Positions 30,866-42,300 of a stretch of 64,000 nt of DNA are shown here, one piece after another. A program made the position numbers and the translations under genes. The stretch spans positions 50,932,046 through 50,996,045 of the forward strand of contig NC_088302.1 of the NCBI RefSeq assembly GCF_032854445.1, read 5' to 3'. Below the pieces are notes generated by a model, which did no database searches, was not told where the DNA came from, and saw only the letters and a program-made list of their open reading frames with translations. The DNA comes from Liolophura sinensis. Its lineage: Eukaryota > Mollusca > Polyplacophora > Chitonida > Chitonidae. The stretch's first letter is position 1, and each line of letters opens with the position of its first letter.

Positions 30866-33800
30866 CTAATTTGCTGCGTTAACTACGCAACGTTTTGACC
30901 GTATGAACGCCATTCCATGAGTGCGCATATGGGATTTCAGCAGTGCCACTGTATCAAAAGTCTTATAACAAACTCTGCATTCCAATGGATTTCCAATGTC
31001 CATATCCTGGGAAGCCTCCAGCTCCGAGCTCGCCACATCTGATTTAACGGGCAAAGCCTCTGGACCTGCAGTCTCATTTATGCTACTGGCTTCAACATAT
31101 TTGTTTACATCCTCTATTTTGTGAACCATGATCAAATGTTTCTTTAAAGACGGTAGCACAGAGAAACAGAGTCCACATTCCGGGCACTGCTTAGAGTCAG
31201 TCTCTGTCTTGTGTTCCTTAATGTGAGTTTTAAATTCGTCTTTATCCTCGGAGGAAAACTTGCACTTTGCGCAATTGAAAACCACGTCACCAACAACTTT
31301 TAGACGTTTAATTGGAGCTTTGTTTGTGTCTATACCGCCGGATCTTTTGGACGATCCCGGTACGACCATGTCTTTATCATCCAATCCCGGTAACAAACGA
31401 GGGAACTTCTCAGGATCGATGGTGTTTCTCGGGACTCGGTGTTTTGTAATCAAATGCTTTGTCAGCTTTGGCGCTATGGTAAATGTCCGCTTAATGTTTT
31501 TGCTCTGACAAATCCAGCACAGGTAAACGTTCTTCTTGCCTTCATGAATAACCTGAATGTGTTGTTGCAGGTTGTTACGGGTGTCGTACGTCAGTCCACA
31601 CAAATGACAGGGGAACTGTGGACCCATTGCATGCTCGCTTAGCATGTGATTTTCCAAGTCTTCATCGGTATAGAATGTTTTATCACATTTACAACACATC
31701 AAGCTGTCCTTCATTGATTTAGGCGAACCTTTTGAACTATTTTTCTTCTTTCTGCACAGAAACTGGTGACGTCGAAGATCCGTTAGATCATCTAATTTGG
31801 CGGTGTAGCAAATTGGACAAAGGAAGATGCCTTCCTGACGATGTTTAATGATGTGAGCGTGGACTTCAGCAACGCATGATTTGATACAGTGGAACTCACA
31901 CACGCTGCAGTGGAACATCCGTACACCTGGTTTAGCCATCCTCGTCGGCGATTTCACTTTTTTGACGCTATTCTTCTTTTTCTTCAGGGATTTCGCCAGT
32001 TCCTCGGGAGGGCCACTTATAATCTCCGATTGATCAACAACGCAAATCGGGAGATCCATTTCTTCATGTCTCTCCAGATGCCTAAAAAAGGATTCTATTG
32101 ACTTTAGGTGCTCACCACAAAGATCACATATAATTGGAGAGGGTACAACATTGTGAGCAGAACTTAAGTGTTTTTCTAAAAGCTGCTTTTCATCACACAA
32201 CTGCTTACAAAACCAACACGCAAATGAACACTTTGGAATTTTGTTGTGCTCAATCACGTGGGCATTTGTGTGTCCCACCATCTGGTTCTCACTGCGGAAG
32301 ACTGTATCGCAAACAGCGCATTTGAAAATAAAGGTATCGCACACCGTTTGGGCAATATGTGCAGACTGCACGTGACTCAACAGTGACGAATGAGTCTTAA
32401 ACGCCATGGGACAGTTTGGGCACTTGAAATAAGTTTCCTTATGAGATATCAGGTGTTCGACCATCTCATCACAAGAAGCTAAACTAAGATTACATCTGGG
32501 ACATTTGAATGTAGACGTGCGACATGTGTGAAAGCATTTTAGGCCAAGATGGTTTGAAAAAGCATCCCATGTGCCCAGAAACTGTTGGCCACATTCGGGA
32601 CAAATGTAAGGTTTTTCACGAGAGTGCGTGCGGCCATGTGCCGATAGGGAACACTTCGTCCAAAAATGTTTTTTACAGGTTTCACATTCTCCCCCTTCTA
32701 GTCCACTGTCTGTCTTTGGTACAAAATGAGAAGCCAAGGCTTCGGCACTAGGTAACAGCAAATCACACTCCATACACTTCCAATGAGCAGAAAAGCCCAT
32801 GCCATCAGCTGACTTTGAATCACATAACCTCACCATGTCTGGAAACTTATCCAACATTTCGGAACTTGCAGCAGACACGGTGAAGTCGACATTCTCTGCT
32901 CTTGTGCCGTGTGTTTTCAAATGTGAGGCGAATGCACACCTGTTAGTGAAAACTTTTACCTCTGCCTGACAACGTTCGTGTTTGCAAACTATTTGCATGC
33001 TTTTTCTATTTAAATGAAATTCTAAACTGCTTGCGAATAAGAACGAGTCTTCACAACCAATACATTTGAAGGTAGAGCCTGAAAATTTATCTTTAAGCTT
33101 TTCTGGCACAGCAGGTGGTGTGTAGGGTGATGTACTATCTGTTTTAGACAAACAATCTAACTGCTGCTCCCGAAGAGTTGAGAACTTGCTTTGAAACAGT
33201 GAAGGCAGGGCGCTGGTCGTGGTGGTTCCCTTATCAGATGCCTGACTGGCATTATTATCTGTGACAGAGGCCGAGTTACCACTGATTTCCATTCCTGTTG
33301 CCATATCTGTGAACAGAACGGAGTTTGATGATACATCATTACTGGGTCTAGTGAGTGTGGTGTTGTCATTCTGGACGTGATAATTGGGAATAATGGAGCT
33401 CTCTGCATCACTGTCCAATACAGATGCAGATGTTTCACTAGTGTCTTGAGGTTCTTTCTTTATGGCAATAGGCGCACTAGGTTTTTCAAATGTCTTAGTT
33501 TTGACCAGACTGGCATTGCTGTTAAGCCCACGGTCTGGTTCTGGCAAAGCTCTCAGTGAAGAATTTGGTATCACACAAGTTGGATCTACAACGCAATCCC
33601 TTCGCATAGCCAGCATTTCTTCCTGTCTTTCAGCTTCAGACGGCACGCTGTACACTACGTTAGAAGAATGTCCACTACCTAGACTGGTCTGAGGTACTGG
33701 TTCAGCTGGCTTTGATAAACAGAAAATGGACCTAACCAGATTATTTTCCTCAGAGTTCTCCATTTCTACATTTGAATCATCTGGGTCAAGCCTAACGGCT

Positions 33801-36250
33801 CGTGATTCCGCAAGGAAGTTTTCAATACGGTGCCGATTAGCACCACCATTAACTGAGTCCCTAGAAATACCAGACTCATCTAAAACAATGACCGGTTTAT
33901 CTAAATGGACTGCCTCTTCCGCAATTAACTCAGAGGGCACACGTTTGATTCCTGTTAGAGAACAAAGTGTCACTGCTGACCTATCCTTCTGCTTTAATGC
34001 ATCAATAACTGGCTCCCTCGAAGAAGCCTTGTCTAATGGGGCACAAATTCTATTGACTGGCTGTGCTTGGGGCAGACAGGCTGTAGCAGATATCAATTGT
34101 CCTGAAACAGAAGATGATGGCTGTGGTTGGGAGGAGCTTTTCACAGCTGATACACCGCCAGTTAGCATCCGGGCCATACTGGCTATAGGTGCATACGATG
34201 CTTCCCCAGGTGGTGTAGCAGACAGTGGTCTTGTGGCGGTGACAGATGTTGCTGAAATACCCATTTCTACTTGTTTTGGTGAAGAATCAAGTGACACAGT
34301 GGGTTTACAAATGGGAGGTGAAATCTCTGGTTTTGCACCAGTAAGATTCACAGGTAAGACCTCCTTTACAAGAGCATGGTCCTGTTGATGCGAAGATACC
34401 TTGTCCAGAATTATTCCTGTTATGTTATGACTAGCCTGCGTTGTCTCATCTGGTGGTATGACATAAGTTTCATCTGGTGTTGTGACATCTGTCTCACCTG
34501 GTGGTGTGAAATGTGTCTCATCTGATGGTGTGACATCTGTCTTATCTGGTCGTGTGACATCTGTCTTATCTGGTCGTGTGACATGCGTCTCATCTGATGG
34601 TGTGACATCTGTCTTATCTGGTCGTGTGACATCTGTCTCATCTGGTGGTGTGACATCTGTCTCATCTGGTGGTGTGGCATATGTCTCATCTGGCCGTGTA
34701 ACATCTGTCTCATCTGGTCGGATGACATCTGTCTCATCTGGTGGTGTGACATCTGTCGCATCTGAAATAGCAGGTGTTGTATCTGATGGACCAGGTAATG
34801 TGTCGCCTGGTAATGCTGGAGTTTCCGTACAGAGCGAAACAAGCCCTTTACCACCCAGTGCAACAGCTATCTTAGCTGAACAAGAAGTTGTGAGATTGTC
34901 TGGATAATCAAGGTTTGACGCCTCAGTTGACTTCTCTGGAGGTGCAGATGTATTTGCTTGCATAGGAGATGTCTCATCGAGTGTAGCTAAGGGTGAATAT
35001 GCTTGATCACCTACAGAAAGAGATTCTGGAGCAGAAGGTTTTGCTTCATCAGTTGCTGAGAGTGTTTCCACATCCTGAGGCGCTGAAACATCAACCAGTA
35101 CAGAATACCCATTATCTGATGTTAAAGGACTTGTATCCGCAAGTGGTGAACTTAATGCCTTATCAAGGCAATCAGTCTTTGTTTCAGTAAGTGCTGTCAC
35201 CACTGTCATATCTGGTGATGATGAAACATGACTTTCTTCACGCACAAATGCAGGCTTCAGAAATGATGCTGAAAAAATCGTACTGACTGCTGGAGGTGGC
35301 AACGTATAAGCTGATGGGACAGGAGTTGCTTGATATGAAGGAGTTTGCTTTTCTGATAGTTCAGGAGTTCCTTCATCTCCACGGGCAGACATTACATCTG
35401 ACAGTGGAGCACTTTCCTTAACTGAAGGAGCAGCCATCGTTTGAACTGTTTGCGTAAAAGTTGGCTTATCTAGAGCAGCAGGCATTTGGTAATCTGATGA
35501 AGCAGGAGATGACCTATCAACAGGAACAGGCAGTGTCACTGGTGGTGCAGAATTTTCATTGGCAAGCAGAGTAGTCATTGTATGCTCCATCGTACCGTCT
35601 TGGGAGGCTTGCATTACCGAAATTTCCTTGTCCTGAGAAGATTTTTCTACGGAAATATGCGATATATCCTCGTGCGGCATAACACATGTATTCCCCTTCT
35701 CTGTAGCATTATCTAAAGATGCTGCCAAAGTATCGGGTGGTGGGTAAGTAGTCTTATCTGGAGCAGCAGCCACTGCTGAAAAAGTTGCCTTGTTCGCAGA
35801 AGCATCAAGTGAATGATCTGGTAGTATAGAGGTTGTCCTTGCTTGTGGGGCAGTAGTGGAATTATAAGGTGTTGAAGACGTTGCCATTATTAAAGCAGCG
35901 ACTGGGTCATCTGGTGGTGCACTAGTCTTGTTTTCTACAGGAGTAGTTATTTGTTCAGGACCAGCAGGGACTGAATGATCAAGTAACACAGCCACTGCAT
36001 TATCCTGTGTCACAGTTGTATTTTCGGATGACACACAAGCTGTACTTTCTGTTGACAGAGGGATTGTGAAATATGGTGATATGGATGCCTCAGCCAATGA
36101 TACTGAAGTTTGGCCATCAATGAAGTCTGAAAGCACATCCTGTTGCCCATCAGATGGTGTGCCTAATGTTTCCGCTGCTGGCTGGAGTGAAGAAGTATCC
36201 TCACCACATGGCTCAGAAGCTGTGTCTTTCGGCTGTACAGGAGTTGCCAT
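30866..36250 (-). CDS. Large multi-C2H2 zinc-finger protein, ZNF592/687/532-like
   Basis: A 1794-residue nuclear protein encoded in one exon. Residues 1-1055 are low-complexity and rich in Ser, Thr, Pro, Asp and Glu, presumably disordered. They include about 13 octapeptide repeats (DVTPPDET type, about 495-600) and a consensus sumoylation site (IKKEP, about 930). From about 1060 to the C terminus there are about 18 zinc fingers. Some are atypical (C2HC, or long C-C spacing as in CKHERC); others are classical, such as CETCKKHFWTKCSLSAHGRTH. Lysine-rich stretches (KKKKNSVKKVK, PIKRLK) may be nuclear localisation signals. The finger order, the CPECGLCF...HLIMVH pair and the C-terminal HMRTHGMAFIRSKR resemble the ZNF592/687/532 family, whose vertebrate members act with ZMYND8 in transcriptional control. 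The ATG at 36250 is the first in frame after a stop at 36299-36301. The family call is a recollection-level match, but the C2H2 assignment is certain. Confidence 0.92.
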   Translation of the reverse strand: MATPVQPKDTASEPCGEDTSSLQPAAETLGTPSDGQQDVLSDFIDGQTSVSLAEASISPYFTIPLSTESTACVSSENTTVTQDNAVAVLLDHSVPAGPEQITTPVENKTSAPPDDPVAALIMATSSTPYNSTTAPQARTTSILPDHSLDASANKATFSAVAAAPDKTTYPPPDTLAASLDNATEKGNTCVMPHEDISHISVEKSSQDKEISVMQASQDGTMEHTMTTLLANENSAPPVTLPVPVDRSSPASSDYQMPAALDKPTFTQTVQTMAAPSVKESAPLSDVMSARGDEGTPELSEKQTPSYQATPVPSAYTLPPPAVSTIFSASFLKPAFVREESHVSSSPDMTVVTALTETKTDCLDKALSSPLADTSPLTSDNGYSVLVDVSAPQDVETLSATDEAKPSAPESLSVGDQAYSPLATLDETSPMQANTSAPPEKSTEASNLDYPDNLTTSCSAKIAVALGGKGLVSLCTETPALPGDTLPGPSDTTPAISDATDVTPPDETDVIRPDETDVTRPDETYATPPDETDVTPPDETDVTRPDKTDVTPSDETHVTRPDKTDVTRPDKTDVTPSDETHFTPPGETDVTTPDETYVIPPDETTQASHNITGIILDKVSSHQQDHALVKEVLPVNLTGAKPEISPPICKPTVSLDSSPKQVEMGISATSVTATRPLSATPPGEASYAPIASMARMLTGGVSAVKSSSQPQPSSSVSGQLISATACLPQAQPVNRICAPLDKASSREPVIDALKQKDRSAVTLCSLTGIKRVPSELIAEEAVHLDKPVIVLDESGISRDSVNGGANRHRIENFLAESRAVRLDPDDSNVEMENSEENNLVRSIFCLSKPAEPVPQTSLGSGHSSNVVYSVPSEAERQEEMLAMRRDCVVDPTCVIPNSSLRALPEPDRGLNSNASLVKTKTFEKPSAPIAIKKEPQDTSETSASVLDSDAESSIIPNYHVQNDNTTLTRPSNDVSSNSVLFTDMATGMEISGNSASVTDNNASQASDKGTTTTSALPSLFQSKFSTLREQQLDCLSKTDSTSPYTPPAVPEKLKDKFSGSTFKCIGCEDSFLFASSLEFHLNRKSMQIVCKHERCQAEVKVFTNRCAFASHLKTHGTRAENVDFTVSAASSEMLDKFPDMVRLCDSKSADGMGFSAHWKCMECDLLLPSAEALASHFVPKTDSGLEGGECETCKKHFWTKCSLSAHGRTHSREKPYICPECGQQFLGTWDAFSNHLGLKCFHTCRTSTFKCPRCNLSLASCDEMVEHLISHKETYFKCPNCPMAFKTHSSLLSHVQSAHIAQTVCDTFIFKCAVCDTVFRSENQMVGHTNAHVIEHNKIPKCSFACWFCKQLCDEKQLLEKHLSSAHNVVPSPIICDLCGEHLKSIESFFRHLERHEEMDLPICVVDQSEIISGPPEELAKSLKKKKNSVKKVKSPTRMAKPGVRMFHCSVCEFHCIKSCVAEVHAHIIKHRQEGIFLCPICYTAKLDDLTDLRRHQFLCRKKKNSSKGSPKSMKDSLMCCKCDKTFYTDEDLENHMLSEHAMGPQFPCHLCGLTYDTRNNLQQHIQVIHEGKKNVYLCWICQSKNIKRTFTIAPKLTKHLITKHRVPRNTIDPEKFPRLLPGLDDKDMVVPGSSKRSGGIDTNKAPIKRLKVVGDVVFNCAKCKFSSEDKDEFKTHIKEHKTETDSKQCPECGLCFSVLPSLKKHLIMVHKIEDVNKYVEASSINETAGPEALPVKSDVASSELEASQDMDIGNPLECRVCYKTFDTVALLKSHMRTHGMAFIRSKRCVVNAAN
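34445..34765 (-). repeat. 24-bp coding minisatellite inside the zinc-finger gene
   Basis: Thirteen imperfect 24-bp units encode octapeptides such as DVTPPDET, DVTRPDKT, DVTPSDET and YATPPDET. Because 24 is a multiple of 3, length changes keep the reading frame, and long frames stay open in antisense and in a second minus-strand frame. Those shadows (34482-34907 plus, 34420-34863 minus) are artefacts. Each unit supplies acidic residues and a possible Ser/Thr-Pro-type phosphorylation context. Confidence 0.95.
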
Positions 36251-36298
36251 GTCCACTGAAGGCGTAGAAATAACCCTGTCTGGAAGTATCTTCAAATG

Positions 36299-36304
36299 TT
36301 ACAT
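36299..36304 (-). promoter_or_regulatory. Start-stop element (ATGTAA) in the probable 5' UTR
   Basis: Read on the minus strand, ATG is followed at once by TAA, 49 nt upstream of the zinc-finger start codon at 36250 and inside the exon that begins near 36320. Such minimal uORFs are known to stall initiating ribosomes. Its TAA is also the in-frame stop that fixes the N terminus. Confidence 0.5.
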
Positions 36305-36320
36305 CCCCGTGCACTTATCT

Positions 36321-36340
36321 CTGGAAAAGGAACAAGAAGA
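36321..36340 (-). promoter_or_regulatory. 3' splice site before the zinc-finger coding exon
   Basis: On the minus strand TCTTCTTGTTCCTTTTCCAG is a strong pyrimidine tract plus CAG. Exon sequence would begin at 36320, giving a 70-nt 5' UTR segment before the ATG at 36250. The upstream leader exon was not found. Confidence 0.65.
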
Positions 36341-38824
36341 GTTAAGGAAGCCAACAAAACTGGATAGTTTTTTTCACATGTATATGTGTTGAAGGCACTC
36401 TGCTTAATACAAACAGCAAATGTCTTTCTTGAAAAGTGGTACCTGTGCTATTATGAAAAAATTATTGTATTTATCAGATTGATGTCCTACATGGAAATAA
36501 TTCAATTATACAGGTCTATAACTACAGAAAACTGGGGGGAGGAAACCAAACAGAGCCCGGAACCCTCAGAAACAGAAACCCACATCCAACCGCAGGAGTC
36601 TGGATTTCAAAAACAGCGAGAATCTGTAAACACAACTCATCCAATAGCTTTCCACAGAGACAATGAACTCTGAACACTGTGACTTAGGGATAAGCTTGTT
36701 GGAAAGGAATCCAGGAATTATTTTCCAAGCTTATGTCGCAAATTAACCATGGAACTTGGACTTCAGAAACCTAACTTTAAACAGGTTATATAAAAACTTT
36801 GCAAGGTAATATGGCGACATCTGAAAATGTACATGCACTTGGGATGAAGAGAATCGATTGCTCTTAAGATGAATTTAAGTGTTAAAAGATCATAACTCCG
36901 TTTCAACAGTGTGTGGGTCCCATGGAATATGCCTTCTACACAAAACTGTGTTGAACACATTCCACATGCAAATGAGTTTCTAAATACTCTTTGTACATTT
37001 AATTCTTCTTAATTCTTTCACTTGAGTACTGCATTTTAGCAACATATTTCATCAATAAATTTTATAATATATGTAAAATAGTACTCAATGTGTACACTGT
37101 GGTGCCATAATGTCAACTGTTTTATGTGTATCGCTGTGATCAGATTTATCAAGATTCCACTTAAACAAGGAAAATTATGGTACAGGGGCGGCAACACTCT
37201 TTTAATCATTTAGCACAAATACTGCCTAACTATTGGACTGCTCCTAAATTGTGTGTATCGTTTATCATAGATGAATACCTAGATATTTCAAGTGACAGGT
37301 CAGCTTGATATTTCATCTATCATCTTCTACATTGAAATACATCCGAGGAACAATTTGTCATTGTTTACCTGATATCTGATGATTTATTACAAGGACACAC
37401 ACTTTGAAATTACAGGCTGTGTCTTCTTTTACACGTAGCTGAAGGTTTTTTTAGAAAATTACCAGGAAATAATACGAAGTTGTAATTTACATCTGAATTA
37501 TCATGCATTTTGTAAGGCTTTTTTGATTCTCAAGCTGGATTGAAGCTGAAATCTCTTTGTCATATTGTCTGTTGGAAGTGTGAGTAGAATAAATAGTTTC
37601 AGGCAATATGTATGGATCATACTACCATAGTCTGAAAATAATGTTTAAGTTTATACAGGAAATGAGGACAAAGTTACAATGTTATTTACATAGCAGCTTG
37701 TCCTGTACCAAACAGTTAGCCCTTGGCAACATGCTATTTGGTGCACACACAAGTAGACAGCCAAGAACAATCAATGTATGGTTTGAATTTATGCTACTGA
37801 TAATTATTTATTTGACAGGTTATTCTGTGCTGCAGTTATTTACCATATTTTGATTTCAAATTAAGGGATGAAAATCAGCCTCACATTTTAATGTATCTTT
37901 TGAGATCAGGAGATTGTACAGGTGGCTATAAAAATAATAAATATACCAAGTAGCTCTGATTCTTGGTTCTCCAGCTATATGTGCATATGTACTTCTTCTT
38001 GCCTCGTTTGGTCTGTAGTCACCAAATGTAGTCTCCTTTGTGTCACACACACTCCAACCTTACAAAGCAGGAATCTCACTGTAACACACCAGTACAAAGG
38101 GCCAAATTAGTACGTACCAGCAATATTTATCATGCTGCATGGCAACTTCAAACCTCATGTAAGTTGTACAAGCTTTACTTCATCAACTATAGAAACAAAT
38201 AAATGACAATGTTATCATCAAATTGTTTAAATCTAAACATGACTTACACGTCGGCAACTAATGGCCTGTTTAATATATTTGTGATGACTGACATCTCTAA
38301 TTTCTTGTTTTATGCAAATTTTACCCACAAACATCCAACTTAATAAGTTTTCTGTCATATGATGATGAGTCATCCTTCGTTAGGTGTGTACACAGTATAC
38401 ACAGTACCATATATTCATTGGGATACGGCCAGTCACCTCTAACATCTGGTAATGGTTGAACATGGATTCTATAAACTTATAGCATCTTACATGTCATATG
38501 ATGCACTCACTACAAATGTGGCTGGTGGTACCTTCTGAACACAGGTAATACATGCAGTAAGTTTGCTGCTCTACATTTTACTGCAAGACTTTGCTTTTTG
38601 TAGAACCCTTTTCAAACACACATATATGCTGACTGACATGAAGACATTGGGAACAAAAACTTGTCATCATACATTACCCGTTCTACAAGTACTGTTGGTA
38701 TTAATATGTCAGTGTCTGATGGTCTGAAAAGCATTTACTAGATTTCCCTCTAGCTTGAAGACTGGCTGGCAATTAAATCAGATGACATTGTCAACAAAGC
38801 TAAGACAATACTACCATGATCACC
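36341..38824. other. Probable 5' intron/flank of the zinc-finger gene
   Basis: AT-rich unique DNA. A patch near 36530-36625 (GGAGGAAACCAAACAGAGCC) resembles the centre of SINE family A. No coding exon is recognised. Confidence 0.45.
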
Positions 38825-39340
38825 CAGCCTGAATCTCAAGTCAGCCCGCCCTCACTGGAAAGGGCCTGCCATCAGGACAGCCTGCACCTCAAGTCAGCCT
38901 GCCCTCACTGGAAAGAGCCTGCCAGCAGAACAGCCTGCACCTCAAGTTAGCCTGCCCTCACTGGACAGTCCCTGCCATCTGGGCAGGCTGCACCTCAAGT
39001 CAGCCTGCCCTCACTGGAAAGGGCCTGCCATCTGGGCAGCCTGAACCTCCATTCAGTCTGCCATCACTCGGCAGCCTGAACCTCCATTCAGTCTGCCATC
39101 ACTGGAAAGGGCCTGCCATCTGGGCAGCCTGAACCTCCACTCAGTCTGCCATCACTGGAAAGGGCCTGCCATCTGGGCAGCCTGAACCTCCACTCAGTCT
39201 GCCATCACTGGACAGGGCCTGCCATCAGGGCTGCCTGCACCTCATGCCAGCCTGCCATCACTGGACAGGGCCTGCCATCAGGGCATCCTGCACCTCAAGT
39301 CAGTCAGCCCTCACTGGAAATGGCCTGCCATCAGGGCAGG
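38825..39340. repeat. 53-bp GC-rich tandem repeat
   Basis: Nearly ten copies of a unit that joins CAGCCTGAACCTCCACTCAG and TCTGCCATCACTGGAAAGGG, then CCTGCCATCTGGG. One unit near 39060 is shortened. The array is clearly more GC-rich than its surroundings. It has no consistent reading frame over several units, because 53 is not a multiple of 3. Confidence 0.95.
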
Positions 39341-42300
39341 TAATAGCTTTAATCTACCTGCCCACACCCAATGTTCAACAGAGCCAAATATTACCAACTA
39401 AAATGCCTTCGAGGGAATGGATGACACAATGAAGCACAAGCAAAACATATATTATATAAATTGATCATTCTCCTGTCTTGGTCATACTAGTTCAATTAAA
39501 TTAAACGCTGATGTCTATAATTTTAAACAATTTCTAATATTTACCTACCTCAATGTTTAATTCTTGAATTAAAAAGCCTGGTAGGTCCTTTCCGCAAGGC
39601 ACTTTGCGGAACGTAGTGGGCATTTAAATCCACTTTGAAACGCTTGCTCACGCCAATTTCTGGTGTGCATTAAAGAGAACAGGACCTTTATTACCATTCC
39701 TGCAAGTATAAATCCATTCCGGAGTCAAAATGTTGTTGAAATCCACAGAAATATTTCCTTCTCCCCATCAAAATAACTTTGTGCTGTCCTGGCAAGTCAG
39801 GTGTACTTAAATCTCAGAACCGCATGTCAAAAGATACCTAAATCAACCTAACAAGACAAGACCAGAGAATCTTTTGATTCTAAAAGTTCCAGTTAAGGCT
39901 TGCGGATTCCACGAACACATTTGCTTCGTTATCCATGTTTTTGGCATGTGACCTCAGATACAATCCAGATCTTGGATGCACCCAATGCGTCGCGCATGCA
40001 CACCACGATATTGAAAAGAAAACAGTCAACACTTTTATCAAGTTTTCTGAATATAACTAGTCTGAAATTGATTGAAACTTACAGGAGTGATTGAAAAGAC
40101 CCATCTCTTCTCAGTCCACATCAGAAATCACTGTTTTGGATTTAATGGCCAACTTCAGTCCGCAAAGCATTAGAAACTGTTGAAAATAGACCTCAACGTT
40201 TAATTTAATTGAACTATGATCATACAACCTATTGCAATCAGATGACAGAGAAACGGTAGCTTTACCTTGGTTTGGATTTTTTGGAGCAATGTTAGAAAAC
40301 GGTGCATGCCACAAAATGCAGCTTCTCTTTAGCGTTAAAAATACAAACTCTCCAGTACCCGGCTTCTTGTACTAGATGTATGCATTGTGCTTACCATACC
40401 ACAAGGAACCGAGTTATGGAGAACACAGAAAACTTCCGCACCCATTAGTGGGACTCTTGTGTGGCAGAGGCACGTTTGTGGGGTTAACAACAACAACAGA
40501 AGAGTAAAAGGGTAATGCATGACATCAAACATTACGAGTTCAAGTGATTTGTAAAGGAGAAAATGTTATCGAGAAGAAATGGCTGCCCCATCGGGCAGGC
40601 TACATGAGCCTATAACATGCTCGCAGCGATTTTTGCCTGCATTTTGGCATGTGGACAGGCATTAAGTTACACCACTGACATTTCTGCTTGACTAGCCCTA
40701 CATGTACATGTCTCTACCTTTGCTCACACTCCGATGGAGTCATGAAACATTATATTTCTTTTTCTTGGAGTACTTATCATGTTTAAGTGCAGACATGCAC
40801 AAATATGCATGCAACAATTTTGGTAGCATCACTTATATCGCTTAACAGCTTGCTAGCCTAAAAGATCATTACTACATGTTAAAACAACACCTATTCGTCA
40901 AGGTGACCATGGTGATTGTAAACAATGTCACCTCCTGTGTGTGGAGAGTTCCCATCAAAGCTGCACATGTGCCACATCAACATAGTCCATTCTGAAGCTT
41001 TCCACTGCTGCAATATTTCACCATCACAGATGAGAACTACTAGCCAAAAAAATAGTCCAAGTGTGTGATCAAAACTCGCTAACTCAGTTTCGCAAAATTT
41101 TAAATGGCTTAGACTAGGATAATATTTATGTGTTGATTTCCACATGCATTCTGATGTCACTTTTCCCCCATGGTCACGTACCTTAACTGATTTTTCATTG
41201 GTTAAAATTGAATGAGGAGATGTTCAATTTGCATACGAAAAAGAACAGCAGAAATAAGACATTTATCATTTTACATACTATCAAGTGTCGCCATTACATG
41301 TGAGATGTTTGAGTTGTATTATTTGCAGTTCATACATTATTGAAAGGACTTCCGTAGTTTATTGTGAAACGTTCTCGTTTCAAACTTCCATCAGACAGCC
41401 TGTCGGGTCAGTAGCCGGTCGCTTATACCACTACACCTCTGTAGTTGTTGTGCTAGGATGTGGCTTTTAGACTTCCTTAATACAAATGAACATGGTAAGG
41501 GCTGAATGCGCATGTGATTGGGACACGTGCTTTTGTCAGGTGGACTACATCTGAAAAGGGTCTACTCCACATATATGTTCAGCCTCATTCATGGAAGCAT
41601 GAATGAACTGACATAAGTACCGACGTAGAAAGTCACACGTAAATACCACCGTAGTCTTTACAACTTCCGCGTTGACATTTGTGACAAGAAGTATCTACGC
41701 TAGTTCAGGAACATGACTGTAGTTGCCTCTAAGTACAAAGTTGCACAGCGAATTGTTGTTGTTGTTGTAAAGCGAAAACATTTATCTCGTTCTTGTGGTC
41801 CCAGCAAGAAAAGACCAAGAACTGAACGGTGCACAGTGACATACACAATTACCGTGTCATGACGCCAATATACTGACCGATTTATGTTATTCGTCTCTTG
41901 GAAATGACCTCCGATCGAGAGGCGAATCATCTTTGCTAAGCGTGGGCAAGTGGTAACCCAATGGGGTTATCATCATCGGCTTGTTGATTCGACCCTGTCA
42001 ATGTAGACCCTTGAGGAAATGGCTAAAAGTAAGAGCTTAATTTTACACGAAATCGGAAGAGAACATACACAATAAATGTTAAAGAAAAATCTATACTTTT
42101 GAATGTTACAAATGAAAAAGTAGGAACAGAAATTCAAGTATACCGAAATTTATATTTGTGACTTCCCTCCTAATCCGTCCCCAATGTCGTGAGCTACAGG
42201 CCAAGAATGTCAGACAGCTACCTCCACGCTATGATTGCCCAACTAGCCAAAAAGAGTTGTCTCCCATAAAACTGATGGATGAGATGACACACATGTATAC

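Noticed and set aside
34420-34907. Plus-strand and second minus-strand frames over the octapeptide repeat
   Set aside because: A 24-bp unit keeps several frames open. Only the frame continuous with the zinc fingers is supported.
36251-36295. Fifteen extra N-terminal residues for the zinc-finger protein
   Set aside because: They would start at TTG. An in-frame stop lies just upstream and the first ATG is at 36250.
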